A stretch of 64,000 nt of DNA, from the NCBI GenBank assembly GCA_002724315.1, contig PBOJ01000061.1, positions 1 to 64,000 on the forward strand. The letters run 5' to 3'. The notes beneath the pieces are model-generated. The model had not been told where the DNA came from and did no database searches. It worked only from the letters and a program-made list of their open reading frames with translations. The position numbers and the translations under genes were made by a program. The DNA comes from Planctomycetaceae bacterium. Its GTDB lineage: Bacteria; Planctomycetota; Planctomycetia; Planctomycetales; Planctomycetaceae. Shown here one piece after another: positions 39,211 through 47,154 of the stretch. Within the stretch, counting starts at the first letter, position 1. Every line of letters begins with the position of its first letter.

Positions 39211-42200
39211 TTCGACGACTCCGTCACGTCGTCAGACTCTTCGTCAGACTCTTCGTCAGACTCTTCGTCAGATTCTTCGCCGGATTCTTCGCCGGATTCT
39301 TCGCCGGATTCTTCGCCGGACTCAGTGGACGACTTGGCGGTGGCCTTCTGGAAGACTGAAACCAACCCGGAGGAATGCTGAAAACCGACCACCGAAGCCA
39401 GCATCCACGCGGCAACTCCAAAGCCAATCCCCCATCGGGCGGCCAGCAGGGCCTCGGCCACACTGTCAGCATAGGACAACGACATCAACGAGACGATGAA
39501 CGTGGCGATCAACACCACACTCAGCCGATTGCTCCACGGAGTCCAAAGCAGAACGCAACCAATGGCGAAAATGGGAACACTGATTCCGGCGGCCATCGAC
39601 GATGTCTCCCACCACGTCGCCGCCAGGGATTCGGCTCCCCCGAGGTTGCCGTAGACGATCGGGCGGCCCTGAAGGGGAAGATAGCCCAGGTTGGATGTGT
39701 GTTTCTTGTCATCGAACCAACGTTCCAGCCGACCGTGTGGTGTCGAAAGAATCGCGAAGTGTTCGGGAACTCCAACCAGCTTGTATTCCTCTGGAACAAA
39801 CACGGCGGTCCGCAGCTCCTGCGTCACCACCTCCCGCTCGTCGGACTCCACGCCCCCGACCTGTGGCAACTTGATCGACTCACTACTGCCAAACCAGTTG
39901 TCGAAGAACGACTCCTGTGGCAGGTCGTAGCGAATCGAAAGGAAGAATTCCTCGTCGGTCGTCGTACCCGCCACGTTGAGCGAGTAGGCCGTCCAACCCT
40001 CAGGAGCCTCCTGGTCTTCACCAGCCTTTTCGACCGGCACCCGTCCCTGGTCAACGAAGATCTCCGAGACATTCGATTCACCGGGCAGGTCCACCCTCAA
40101 CCGTTGCCGCTCACTACTCTTGAGCCGGTATCGGGCACGGACGCTGGCGGTGCCGTTCTTGTTGATCACCATCTCGACCAGCGCTCGTGACACAACGGTC
40201 TGCACCACTTTCTCGGACTCGAACTTCCGTGTCGCAATCTCGAGGCTGACCGGTTGCACATGGAAACGGAACGCGGCCGATCCGGTTGTCGGCAACAATT
40301 TCAATTCCCGCACGTCGATGAATTCGAGACCTTCAAGTTGCCCATCGTCGGACCACGTGACCTCCAGCGCGTCGTCCTTTCGGATTACCAGTTCTCCGGT
40401 GATGTTGTCGTTGTCGAGATCGAGTGCGATCGGCGGTTGGACCTGCACCTGGTTGCTGGTCGCAGATTGTCCGTCACCGTCGCTTTCGCCCTCATCACTC
40501 GCATCCCCGTCCCCGGTCTTCAGATCCCAGCTGACATCGAATGCCACCGGGCCGGTCAACTCCTGCTGCATCACGATGGTCCAGGTCACCCAGCCATCTT
40601 CCGGCTCGCCGGCGATCTTCTCGCGAATCGGCACCGGTCTCGAAGCACCACCGGGGACGGTGCTGGTGGCGATCTGGGGCTCTTGCCCAATCGACTCGGG
40701 GACGCGGATCCGGAACGTGTCGGTGCCAGCGTATTCGACGGTGAAGATCACTCTCGAATCGACCTCGACCAGTTGCTGCTTTGCGTTGGCCGTGGTGGCA
40801 ACGGTGGCCGAGAGCCTAGTGGGGCGTCGCCGAGTGGTCACCGGCAGAGCCAACACCCGGGCCGCGTCGGCAGACGGGTAGGAGGTGTACTGCCAGGCAC
40901 TGGCCAACCGCGCGCGGCCGATCTTGGCCCCCGACTGGCCACCTCGGTTGGGCTGGATCCCAGAGAGCTTCTCCTCGTCGGTGATCACCTCGAACGCGTC
41001 CGGGGCATAGACCAGGATCGACCCGTCCTCGCGAACAACACCGACGGGCTCGATTACCGGCAACGAAACATCGACCGTTTCGGCCTCTCCGTCGAATGCC
41101 TGATGGGCATTGATCGTGAGGCTCAAGGCACCCTGCCGCCGTTGCGCCAACACGACTGTCAGGACTCTCGAAGTCTTTTCGAAGCTGTGCTCCTTGTAAG
41201 CAGTGCCGGTGACTGCATCGAGTTCGAGGCCAACTGGCAGTTTCAGCTTCCACTCGAAGACACCAGCCCGCTCGACGGTGTACTTCAACTGCGACACCGA
41301 CCTCAGCTCGTCGTCACGGAAAATCAGCCGTGTGGCATGGTCGACGGTGATCCGGGGCTGCACCGGTTCATAAGACACCCGCAGATCAAACCGCGGGCTG
41401 AAGTACTTGTAAGATCGTCCGGCGGGACGCCGGATCGCCTGGAAGACCTCGTTGGGTTCGATCCGAACCAATCCTCGCGGGGGAACAACATTCAGTGTCA
41501 GATCGGCTCCGTGCGTCAAGACGACCTGGCCGCTCTCACGGACCGCGTCGAGCGAATGGATGCCGTGGATCGTCATGCCGGGATCATCGATCGTCGATTT
41601 CTCGATCCCTGCCGTATCGACACCCGAGACGGCAAAGACCTGGCCCATCGCCGGAGCGGGACGCTCGGTGTGCACCTCGAGCACGAACTTGCCCTGCACG
41701 GCACCGATGAACTCGACGGTGACCCCCTGCCGCTTCTCGTCGTCGACCGGCACCCACTTGCGGATCTTGGCCTGGGTCGAAGCAACATCCAGAATCCGGT
41801 GGCCCAGGGGAACAGCGATCCTCAGCTGGGTCAATTCGCCACGCAGCACCTCGTGGTGCAGAAACACGTCGGTGTGCACCAAGCCGTCACGCACCGAGAC
41901 ATGCTGGTAGTTCGAGACACTGGTCAGCAGGTCCATGTCCGGCTTTTGACCGACACGGGGGTACCACAGGGCCGAGATCTTGGGAGTGGCGCCCAGCCGG
42001 GCCCGAACTCGTGTCTGCCCCTTGTCCGTTTTGACCGGCAATGCCACCAGGCGAGGCGTCAGATCGACCGCCTGCTCGGGTCGCGGAACCGTCAATTCGA
42101 ACGTGGTCATCCCCACCGTCGGACAGTCGAAATCAAAGGAGTGTCCGTCAGCCGATGCACGGATGCGGGCCGTCAGTTCGAGTGTCACGGCATGGGTACC

Positions 42201-42752
42201 CGGTTCGGGGAACAGCAAGGCGTACTGGCCGGCTCCGGTACCGCGCAACAGCACCTGGGTCGCCTTGCCATTGCGGATCGCCGTCACCTTGCCAATCGCT
42301 GCCTGGCCAAACCGGATCGGAATCTCCGACCAACTCTTGCCCAATACCTGCACGCTCAGCGTGGCAGTGATCCGGGCCAGATTCTCGTCAACGGTGGCCA
42401 CATAATCGGCCTGTGTGATCACACCCGAAACCGGTGGCCCCTTCGCAACGCGATCAGCTGCACCAGCCCGCTCCCACAAACGCAGGTACTCCATGTAGGG
42501 CAGGAAGACCGCGGAGGGATGCTTCTCAAAAACCGACTTCAGGTCACGGTACGGGACGTAAATCCACTGCTCGAATTTCTCGTCCTTGGCTGCTGCGGGT
42601 CCTGCGATCGGTTCAACCGGAGGTGACTGGGTGGCGGCCCGACGAATCTCGTCCTGGGCCACTGACCGATCTCCGGCCAGCAACAAAACGGCAACAACCG
42701 CAGCCGTCACCGACCACCTCATCCAGAAGACAACCGTTTCAACGACACGCAT
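39207..42752 (-). CDS. Giant envelope protein, single-module paralogue (1181 aa)
   Basis: ATG 42752 is chosen for its GGGGAG ribosome-binding site and because the signal sequence starts there (VTAAVVAVLLLAGDRSVAQ); the open frame extends some 100 codons upstream without support. The opening motif IYVPYRDLKSVFEKHPSAVF followed by LPYMEYLRLWERA matches the module starts in the next gene. About 1000 beta-rich residues follow, with strands such as IPIRFGQAAIGKVTAIRNGK and an acidic patch near 770. Two or three transmembrane helices lie near the end (FAIGCVLLW, VVLIATFIVSLMSL, GFGVAAWMLASVVGF). The tail is a Glu/Asp/Ser repeat. Translation is coupled to the downstream 2687-aa gene. Confidence 0.85.
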   Translation of the reverse strand: MRVVETVVFWMRWSVTAAVVAVLLLAGDRSVAQDEIRRAATQSPPVEPIAGPAAAKDEKFEQWIYVPYRDLKSVFEKHPSAVFLPYMEYLRLWERAGAADRVAKGPPVSGVITQADYVATVDENLARITATLSVQVLGKSWSEIPIRFGQAAIGKVTAIRNGKATQVLLRGTGAGQYALLFPEPGTHAVTLELTARIRASADGHSFDFDCPTVGMTTFELTVPRPEQAVDLTPRLVALPVKTDKGQTRVRARLGATPKISALWYPRVGQKPDMDLLTSVSNYQHVSVRDGLVHTDVFLHHEVLRGELTQLRIAVPLGHRILDVASTQAKIRKWVPVDDEKRQGVTVEFIGAVQGKFVLEVHTERPAPAMGQVFAVSGVDTAGIEKSTIDDPGMTIHGIHSLDAVRESGQVVLTHGADLTLNVVPPRGLVRIEPNEVFQAIRRPAGRSYKYFSPRFDLRVSYEPVQPRITVDHATRLIFRDDELRSVSQLKYTVERAGVFEWKLKLPVGLELDAVTGTAYKEHSFEKTSRVLTVVLAQRRQGALSLTINAHQAFDGEAETVDVSLPVIEPVGVVREDGSILVYAPDAFEVITDEEKLSGIQPNRGGQSGAKIGRARLASAWQYTSYPSADAARVLALPVTTRRRPTRLSATVATTANAKQQLVEVDSRVIFTVEYAGTDTFRIRVPESIGQEPQIATSTVPGGASRPVPIREKIAGEPEDGWVTWTIVMQQELTGPVAFDVSWDLKTGDGDASDEGESDGDGQSATSNQVQVQPPIALDLDNDNITGELVIRKDDALEVTWSDDGQLEGLEFIDVRELKLLPTTGSAAFRFHVQPVSLEIATRKFESEKVVQTVVSRALVEMVINKNGTASVRARYRLKSSERQRLRVDLPGESNVSEIFVDQGRVPVEKAGEDQEAPEGWTAYSLNVAGTTTDEEFFLSIRYDLPQESFFDNWFGSSESIKLPQVGGVESDEREVVTQELRTAVFVPEEYKLVGVPEHFAILSTPHGRLERWFDDKKHTSNLGYLPLQGRPIVYGNLGGAESLAATWWETSSMAAGISVPIFAIGCVLLWTPWSNRLSVVLIATFIVSLMSLSYADSVAEALLAARWGIGFGVAAWMLASVVGFQHSSGLVSVFQKATAKSSTESGEESGEESGEESGEESDEESDEESDEESDDVTESSK
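39232..39323. repeat. 12-bp tandem repeat encoding an acidic tail
   Basis: Seven full units plus 8 nt of an eighth. Units at 39232, 39244 and 39256 read TCAGACTCTTCG, the unit at 39268 reads TCAGATTCTTCG, units at 39280, 39292 and 39304 read CCGGATTCTTCG, and a partial unit starts at 39316. On the coding (minus) strand each unit gives Glu-Glu-Ser-Gly or Glu-Glu-Ser-Asp. Being a multiple of 3, changes in copy number keep the frame. Confidence 0.95.
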
Positions 42753-42845
42753 CTCAGCTTCTCCCCTGCCTCTCGTCTCAACAACTTCACTGCAACGTCG
42801 ATGCCCCCCGCTTACTGCGGCCGGACCGCGATTGCTGCAACTGGA

Positions 42846-42875
42846 AAGATAGAGTGATTCTGTGTTTTGGGTAAA
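42846..42875 (-). promoter_or_regulatory. Candidate promoter of the giant-gene pair
   Basis: On the minus strand, TTTACC, 18 bp, TATCTT, in an AT-rich patch about 90 nt upstream of ATG 42752. The gap 42753-43068 (316 bp) contains no gene I can support; apart from this AT-rich patch at about 42840-42915 I see nothing in it. Confidence 0.35.
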
Positions 42876-43068
42876 CCTGGCAAGAAATTCCACCTGCCAA
42901 TTTACTTTAGGATGCCGAACCCGCACCAGAGGTTGCAACGAATTGCGGGTTTTTCGGGATCTGACCGACGTCAAAAACGTCCGAATGGGGCGGTTGTGGC
43001 GATTCGCCGGGCATTCAGCCCCTGTCGACGGAGCAAGTTTCGGGTCATCGCCACTGGGAATCCCGGGA

Positions 43069-43887
43069 TCATCCGGCAATGGCCATCACGACCTCCGGCT
43101 CGCCGGCGATCACCTCTTCGACCAGGCGACCATAGTCGACGGCTCCGTTGCAGGCCGGGTCATAGTCGAAGATCGACCTCCCAAACCCGGCCGCCTCGGC
43201 CAACCGAATATTGCGTCGAATTCGTGACTCAAAGATCTTCGCGTCGGCCCAGGGAGCGTGCGGATCGCTGCCGGCGAAGAACCCGGCCAGGTCATCACTG
43301 ATGTCGGCCGCCAACCGAGTGCCGGTTTCGAACAGGCACAGTACGATGCCAGTGACCCGGAGATCACGGTTCAGCCGACGCGTGACCAGGGCTGTGGTTT
43401 CGAGCAACTTGGAGAGTCCCTGGAGAGCAAGGAAGTGCGGCTGGAGAGGAATGAACACCTCACGGACGCCCGCCAGGGCGTTGATGGTCAACACACCCAG
43501 CGACGGCGGGCAGTCAACCAGGCAGTAGTCGAGCGGGCAACCGGATTCCAGTTCGTCCAGCGCCCCCCGCAGCACCGTCTCCCGCCCCTCTGTTCCGGAC
43601 AGTTCTCGCTCGATACCGGCCAGGTCGACGTTGCCGGGAACGACCCACAACCGCTCGGAAACCTGCCGCCTGGTATCGACCAGACGCCGATGTCCCAACA
43701 TCACGTCGTAAAGGCTGGGAGTGCCCGGCGGAGCCTCGACGCCCAGGTGCAGCGACGAATGGGCCTGGGGATCAAGATCAACCAGGCAAACGCGTCGACC
43801 CGCAGCGGCCAGCCCGGCCGCCAGGTTGACGGTGGTGGTCGTCTTGCCGACGCCCCCCTTCTGGTTCATCACCGCGATCGTCCGCAC
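43069..43887 (-). CDS. parA: ParA/Soj-family ATPase
   Basis: 272 aa from GTG 43887. The deviant Walker A is [18 protein letters not shown], Walker A' is [13 protein letters not shown] and Walker B is [12 protein letters not shown]. ParA-type ATPases position chromosomes, plasmids or protein complexes. No parB follows, so this may be an orphan ParA that positions some other cargo rather than the chromosomal Soj. The signature Lys residues are in place and the length is normal. Confidence 0.9.
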   Translation of the reverse strand: MRTIAVMNQKGGVGKTTTTVNLAAGLAAAGRRVCLVDLDPQAHSSLHLGVEAPPGTPSLYDVMLGHRRLVDTRRQVSERLWVVPGNVDLAGIERELSGTEGRETVLRGALDELESGCPLDYCLVDCPPSLGVLTINALAGVREVFIPLQPHFLALQGLSKLLETTALVTRRLNRDLRVTGIVLCLFETGTRLAADISDDLAGFFAGSDPHAPWADAKIFESRIRRNIRLAEAAGFGRSIFDYDPACNGAVDYGRLVEEVIAGEPEVVMAIAG

Positions 43888-43932
43888 CTGATCATCTCGC
43901 TTGACGCATGTCTCCCAGTCCCGAGCCGCGGC

Positions 43933-43962
43933 AGTATATCCCCGCAGTCAGGACGGCGCGAA
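43933..43962 (-). promoter_or_regulatory. Candidate promoter of parA
   Basis: On the minus strand, TATACT as -10 with a weak -35 (TTCGCG) 18 bp upstream, in the short gap after the 123-aa gene. Confidence 0.3.
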
Positions 43963-43968
43963 GGTGAC

Positions 43969-44340
43969 TTAGGCCGACTGAATGTCGCGTCCCGCGACAA
44001 GCAACTCTTCAAGACGGGTGACACAGAGATCGATCGAGCGAACGGCCTGGACGAAGTTGGTGTGGGTCGAGGCCAACGGAGCGTCTCCCCGGAACTGCTC
44101 GGTCGCACGCCGCATCCGGCCGATTTTCTTGCCGAGCATCTTGATGTAACCAGCCGGGTCCTGCAGCCGCGTCTCCAGTGCACGTGACGTGTCGAACACA
44201 GCCCGCACGACCCCCATCAACTCGGGAAAATCCTCGACCTCCTCGCTGTGCTTGACGAACGTTCGGACCATCCAGGCGTGCGCCATCACGTCCTGGCACT
44301 CGTCAACGATCTCGCTGAGCTGGTCTTCGGTTGTCACCAT
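43969..44340 (-). CDS. Conserved-looking helical protein of unknown function (123 aa)
   Basis: 123 aa, predicted to be all-helical, with an acidic N-terminus (TEDQLSEIVDECQDVMAHAWMV) and a basic centre (MLGKKIGRMRRA). I do not recognise the family. Its ATG lies 1 bp after the apt stop, so it is the last gene of the kinase-apt operon. It could be a small four-helix bundle. The operon position suggests a function tied to the kinase or to apt, but nothing in the sequence proves it. Confidence 0.7.
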   Translation of the reverse strand: MVTTEDQLSEIVDECQDVMAHAWMVRTFVKHSEEVEDFPELMGVVRAVFDTSRALETRLQDPAGYIKMLGKKIGRMRRATEQFRGDAPLASTHTNFVQAVRSIDLCVTRLEELLVAGRDIQSA

Positions 44341-44341
44341 G

Positions 44342-44887
44342 TCATTCGTCTTCGCTGTAGGTCATCAACGTGGTCACCTCGCAGCCGGCCAGCGCCTCAC
44401 GGCCTCCCAACCCTTCCAGTTCGATCACCACCGCACAACCGACCACCTCGGCTCCCGCCTCAACCAGCAACCGGTTGCACGCGGCAACGGTCCCGCCGGT
44501 GGCCAGCAGGTCATCGACCATCAGCACCCGGTCACCGGGCTTCACCGCATCGGTGTGAACCTCGAGAGTGTCCTCACCGTATTCGAGCTGGTAGGAGTGT
44601 GATCGGGTCTCGTGTGGCAGCTTGCCGGGCTTACGAACCGGCACAAAACGGGCCGCCAGTTCCAGGGCCAGGGGCGCGCCGAACAGGAACCCCCTGGCCT
44701 CGACACTGGCCACAACGTCAACTCGACCGTCACGGTAGGTGTCGGCCAGTCGCCGGATCACGTCGCCGTAAGCCTCCGGAGAGGCCAGCAACGGCGTGAT
44801 GTCACGAAACCGGATCCCCGGCACGGGAAAATCGGGCACCGTGCGAATGTGTGCCTTGAGATCCAGTCCGCCGTTGCTGTCGTTCAT
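44342..44887 (-). CDS. apt: Adenine phosphoribosyltransferase
   Basis: 181 aa. It salvages adenine with PRPP to AMP in the cytosol. FPVPGIRFRDITPLL, VEARGFLFGAPLA and the PRPP motif VLMVDDLLATGGTV are typical, and the length is normal. The ATG overlaps the stop of the upstream kinase gene (ATGA). Confidence 0.96.
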   Translation of the reverse strand: MNDSNGGLDLKAHIRTVPDFPVPGIRFRDITPLLASPEAYGDVIRRLADTYRDGRVDVVASVEARGFLFGAPLALELAARFVPVRKPGKLPHETRSHSYQLEYGEDTLEVHTDAVKPGDRVLMVDDLLATGGTVAACNRLLVEAGAEVVGCAVVIELEGLGGREALAGCEVTTLMTYSEDE

Positions 44888-46650
44888 CGGCCCTCACCTT
44901 CGGTTTCAGAAAGTCCCCGCCGCGCCTCGGCAACCACGTCACGAGCCCGAGCGTCGCCTGCGTACAACTCCACGATACTTTCCCACACCCGGCGTGCATC
45001 CTCAATCCGACCATCCTCACGAGCCCGCTCGGCCCGTGCCATTGCAGCCGACGCCAATTTCCACTGGCCGGCCACTCCAACCGGCCCCTTCCGCCACTCC
45101 TCGAGCAACTCGCGAGCCACCTTCCGCTCCGATTCCCATTCCCTCTGTCCTTCAACCAGTTCCAGAACGGACTCCAGGATGCTCATCGCCCGAGCCCGGT
45201 CACCCAACCTCTCGTACTCCCGGGCCAATCTCAGGAACCGGCTCACTTCGGTCGCATCGCCGGTCCGCAACCTCTTGGCCGGTCGCGACCGTGACTCGAC
45301 AGCCAGTTGTTCGATGCGCTCCAGGTGGGGAGCCGCCGGACCACTCCAACGCCCGGGATCCTCGGCCACCAACGGAGCGAGGTACCTGTCGCGAGCCGTC
45401 TGCCAGTCGGGATCGGCCAATTCCAGCAGCCGCACGCCCTCGGCAAACCGATCTTCGGGACTCAGGCGACTCCGCTGCCACATCACTGTGCCGATCCCCA
45501 CGACCAGTGCCAGGGCGACAACCAGGCCGGCCGTACTGTTCCACCAGCCAGCCCATCGTCCCCTCTGGGCCTGCCGTTCGATCTCGAACTTCATCAGGTC
45601 ACGGGCCAGCGTCGCCTCTCCCGCCCCCCCCACCAACGGGGATCCGCCGGCGGCCTGGGCCGTCACGGCAGTGGCCTGCATCGTCAGATCGGCGCTGCCG
45701 TCGGTCCCGTCGCCAATGCGTTCGGTCGGAGCCGCGTCATCGGATCGGGCCAACCGGAAAACCGCCGTGGCGTCGGTGGCCTCGGTGACATCCCGGTCGG
45801 CGACAGTGGCCTTACCCTCGGAGAGAGCCATTTTTCGCGGAATTTCCTGCAGACGCAGGCCGAGCACATACGCATCTGGATACCGCTCGTCGGGGTCCTT
45901 GGACAGCAACCGGCAGACCACCTCGTCCAGCCATCGTGGAATCTCAGGCACAATCGACCGCGGCGGATCAAACTGCCCGTACCGATGCTGCTGGATGATC
46001 TCGACGGTACTCCGCCCCGAAAACGGTGGGCGGCCCGTCAACATGCAGTACATCACAGCACCCAGCGAGTAGAGGTCACTGGTCCGGTGGGCCTTGCGAC
46101 CCTGGGCCTGCTCGGGCGACATGTATTCGGCGGTGCCCACGATGCCGCCGGTGGCGGTCAGCTTGCCGGCAGCGAAGATCTGGGCCACGCCGAAGTCGGT
46201 CAGCTTGACCAGGTCGTCGTTGGTCAGCATCAGGTTGCCCGGCTTCAGGTCACGGTGGATGATCCCGGCATCGTGTGCCGCCTTCAGGGCGCGGCAAACC
46301 TGCACCGCCATCTCGATCACCGTCTCCCATCCGAGTCGCTTGACGCGATTCAGACGCTCGGTCAACGTCTCCCCCTCAACCAACTCCATCGCGTAGTAAT
46401 ACGTCCCCTCGTGCTCGCCACTGTCGAGAAAGCGGACGATGTGCGGATTGGTCAGCTTCTGCAGCGAATCGATCTCGCGGCGGAACCGCTCGACCAGGCC
46501 CGGCTCGCGGGCCATCGTCGCCGAGAGCACCTTGACGGCCACCAGATCGGACGTCTCAGTCTGAAAAGCCCGGTAGACGGTCCCCATGCCACCGGAACCC
46601 AGTTCGTCCTGGATCGTGTACGGACCGATGGTGATGGCGGATTCGGACAT
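44884..46650 (-). CDS. Transmembrane Ser/Thr protein kinase (PknB-like)
   Basis: 588 aa from ATG 46650 (MSESAITIGPYTIQDELGSG). The kinase domain covers 10-270, with the glycine loop GSGGMGTVYRAF, the VAVKVL lysine, catalytic loop HRDLKPGNLML, DFGVAQ (the DFG motif) and GTAEYMSPEQAQG. A transmembrane helix follows at about 410-430 (GLVVALALVVGIGTVMW). The C-terminal 150 residues are helical and TPR-like (WESIVELYAGDARARDVV) and extracytoplasmic by topology. Such Hanks kinases are abundant in planctomycetes. The substrate is unknown; it is translationally coupled to apt. Confidence 0.95.
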   Translation of the reverse strand: MSESAITIGPYTIQDELGSGGMGTVYRAFQTETSDLVAVKVLSATMAREPGLVERFRREIDSLQKLTNPHIVRFLDSGEHEGTYYYAMELVEGETLTERLNRVKRLGWETVIEMAVQVCRALKAAHDAGIIHRDLKPGNLMLTNDDLVKLTDFGVAQIFAAGKLTATGGIVGTAEYMSPEQAQGRKAHRTSDLYSLGAVMYCMLTGRPPFSGRSTVEIIQQHRYGQFDPPRSIVPEIPRWLDEVVCRLLSKDPDERYPDAYVLGLRLQEIPRKMALSEGKATVADRDVTEATDATAVFRLARSDDAAPTERIGDGTDGSADLTMQATAVTAQAAGGSPLVGGAGEATLARDLMKFEIERQAQRGRWAGWWNSTAGLVVALALVVGIGTVMWQRSRLSPEDRFAEGVRLLELADPDWQTARDRYLAPLVAEDPGRWSGPAAPHLERIEQLAVESRSRPAKRLRTGDATEVSRFLRLAREYERLGDRARAMSILESVLELVEGQREWESERKVARELLEEWRKGPVGVAGQWKLASAAMARAERAREDGRIEDARRVWESIVELYAGDARARDVVAEARRGLSETEGEGR

Positions 46651-46700
46651 TGTGTCTGCCGGTCGGCTGCCTTCACGAACAGGGAGTACTGGCCGATTGG

Positions 46701-46730
46701 AGTCTATGGTGCGACAATTCTGACGGTCAA
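46701..46730 (-). promoter_or_regulatory. Candidate promoter of the kinase-apt operon
   Basis: On the minus strand, TTGACC, 18 bp, TAGACT, about 45 nt upstream of the kinase ATG at 46650. Confidence 0.5.
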
Positions 46731-46764
46731 CAACTGCCTCCAAACTCTCGCCGTCATATCCCCC

Positions 46765-47154
46765 GTGCCCACCAACGCCATCCTCCTGGTCGCCCACGGC
46801 AGCCGACTCGATTCAGCCAACCGAGATCTCCAATGGCTGTCCGATTCTCTGTCCGCCCGACGCCCCGACGACCTGATCGAGACGGCTTTCCTGGAGATCG
46901 CCGAGCCGGACATCCCGACAGGCGGGGCACGTTGCGTCGAGCGAGGAGCCGACCGGGTGCTGCTGGTTCCGTTCTTTCTCTCGCCCGGCCGCCACGCCTC
47001 GCTGCACCTGGCCGAACACCGCGACCGTCTGGCCGAGAGTTTCCCCGATGTGGCCTGGGAACTGAAACCCCCTCTGGGTCGACACGATGCGCTGGTCGAT
47101 GTGATCCTGGATCGCATCGCGGGGCCGGCTGCGGACGACCCGGCCACTTCCTAG
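46765..47154 (+). CDS. CbiX-like sirohydrochlorin cobaltochelatase/ferrochelatase
   Basis: 129 aa from GTG 46765, the nearest start before the domain; no strong ribosome-binding site is seen. The single chelatase domain begins NAILLVAHGSRLDSAN, where the His of HGSR binds the metal. The second active-site element is LVPFFLSPGRHASLHL. The size fits the short CbiX/SirB-like form that inserts Co2+ or Fe2+ into sirohydrochlorin. It could serve the B12 pathway needed by the NrdJ enzyme at 55 kb, or siroheme. Its TAG shares CTAG with the convergent MMPL gene. Confidence 0.85.
   Translation: MPTNAILLVAHGSRLDSANRDLQWLSDSLSARRPDDLIETAFLEIAEPDIPTGGARCVERGADRVLLVPFFLSPGRHASLHLAEHRDRLAESFPDVAWELKPPLGRHDALVDVILDRIAGPAADDPATS

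Noticed and set aside
39232-39323. CRISPR array
   Set aside because: The repeats are 12 bp, directly adjacent, without spacers, and encode an acidic protein tail.
40254-42626. 790-aa open frame on the plus strand opposite the 1181-aa giant gene
   Set aside because: No domain or ribosome-binding site; the opposite strand has a signal peptide, transmembrane helices and a paralogue.
43069-43887. Chromosome partition locus (parAB with parS)
   Set aside because: No ParB gene or parS-like palindrome nearby, so only an orphan ParA can be supported.
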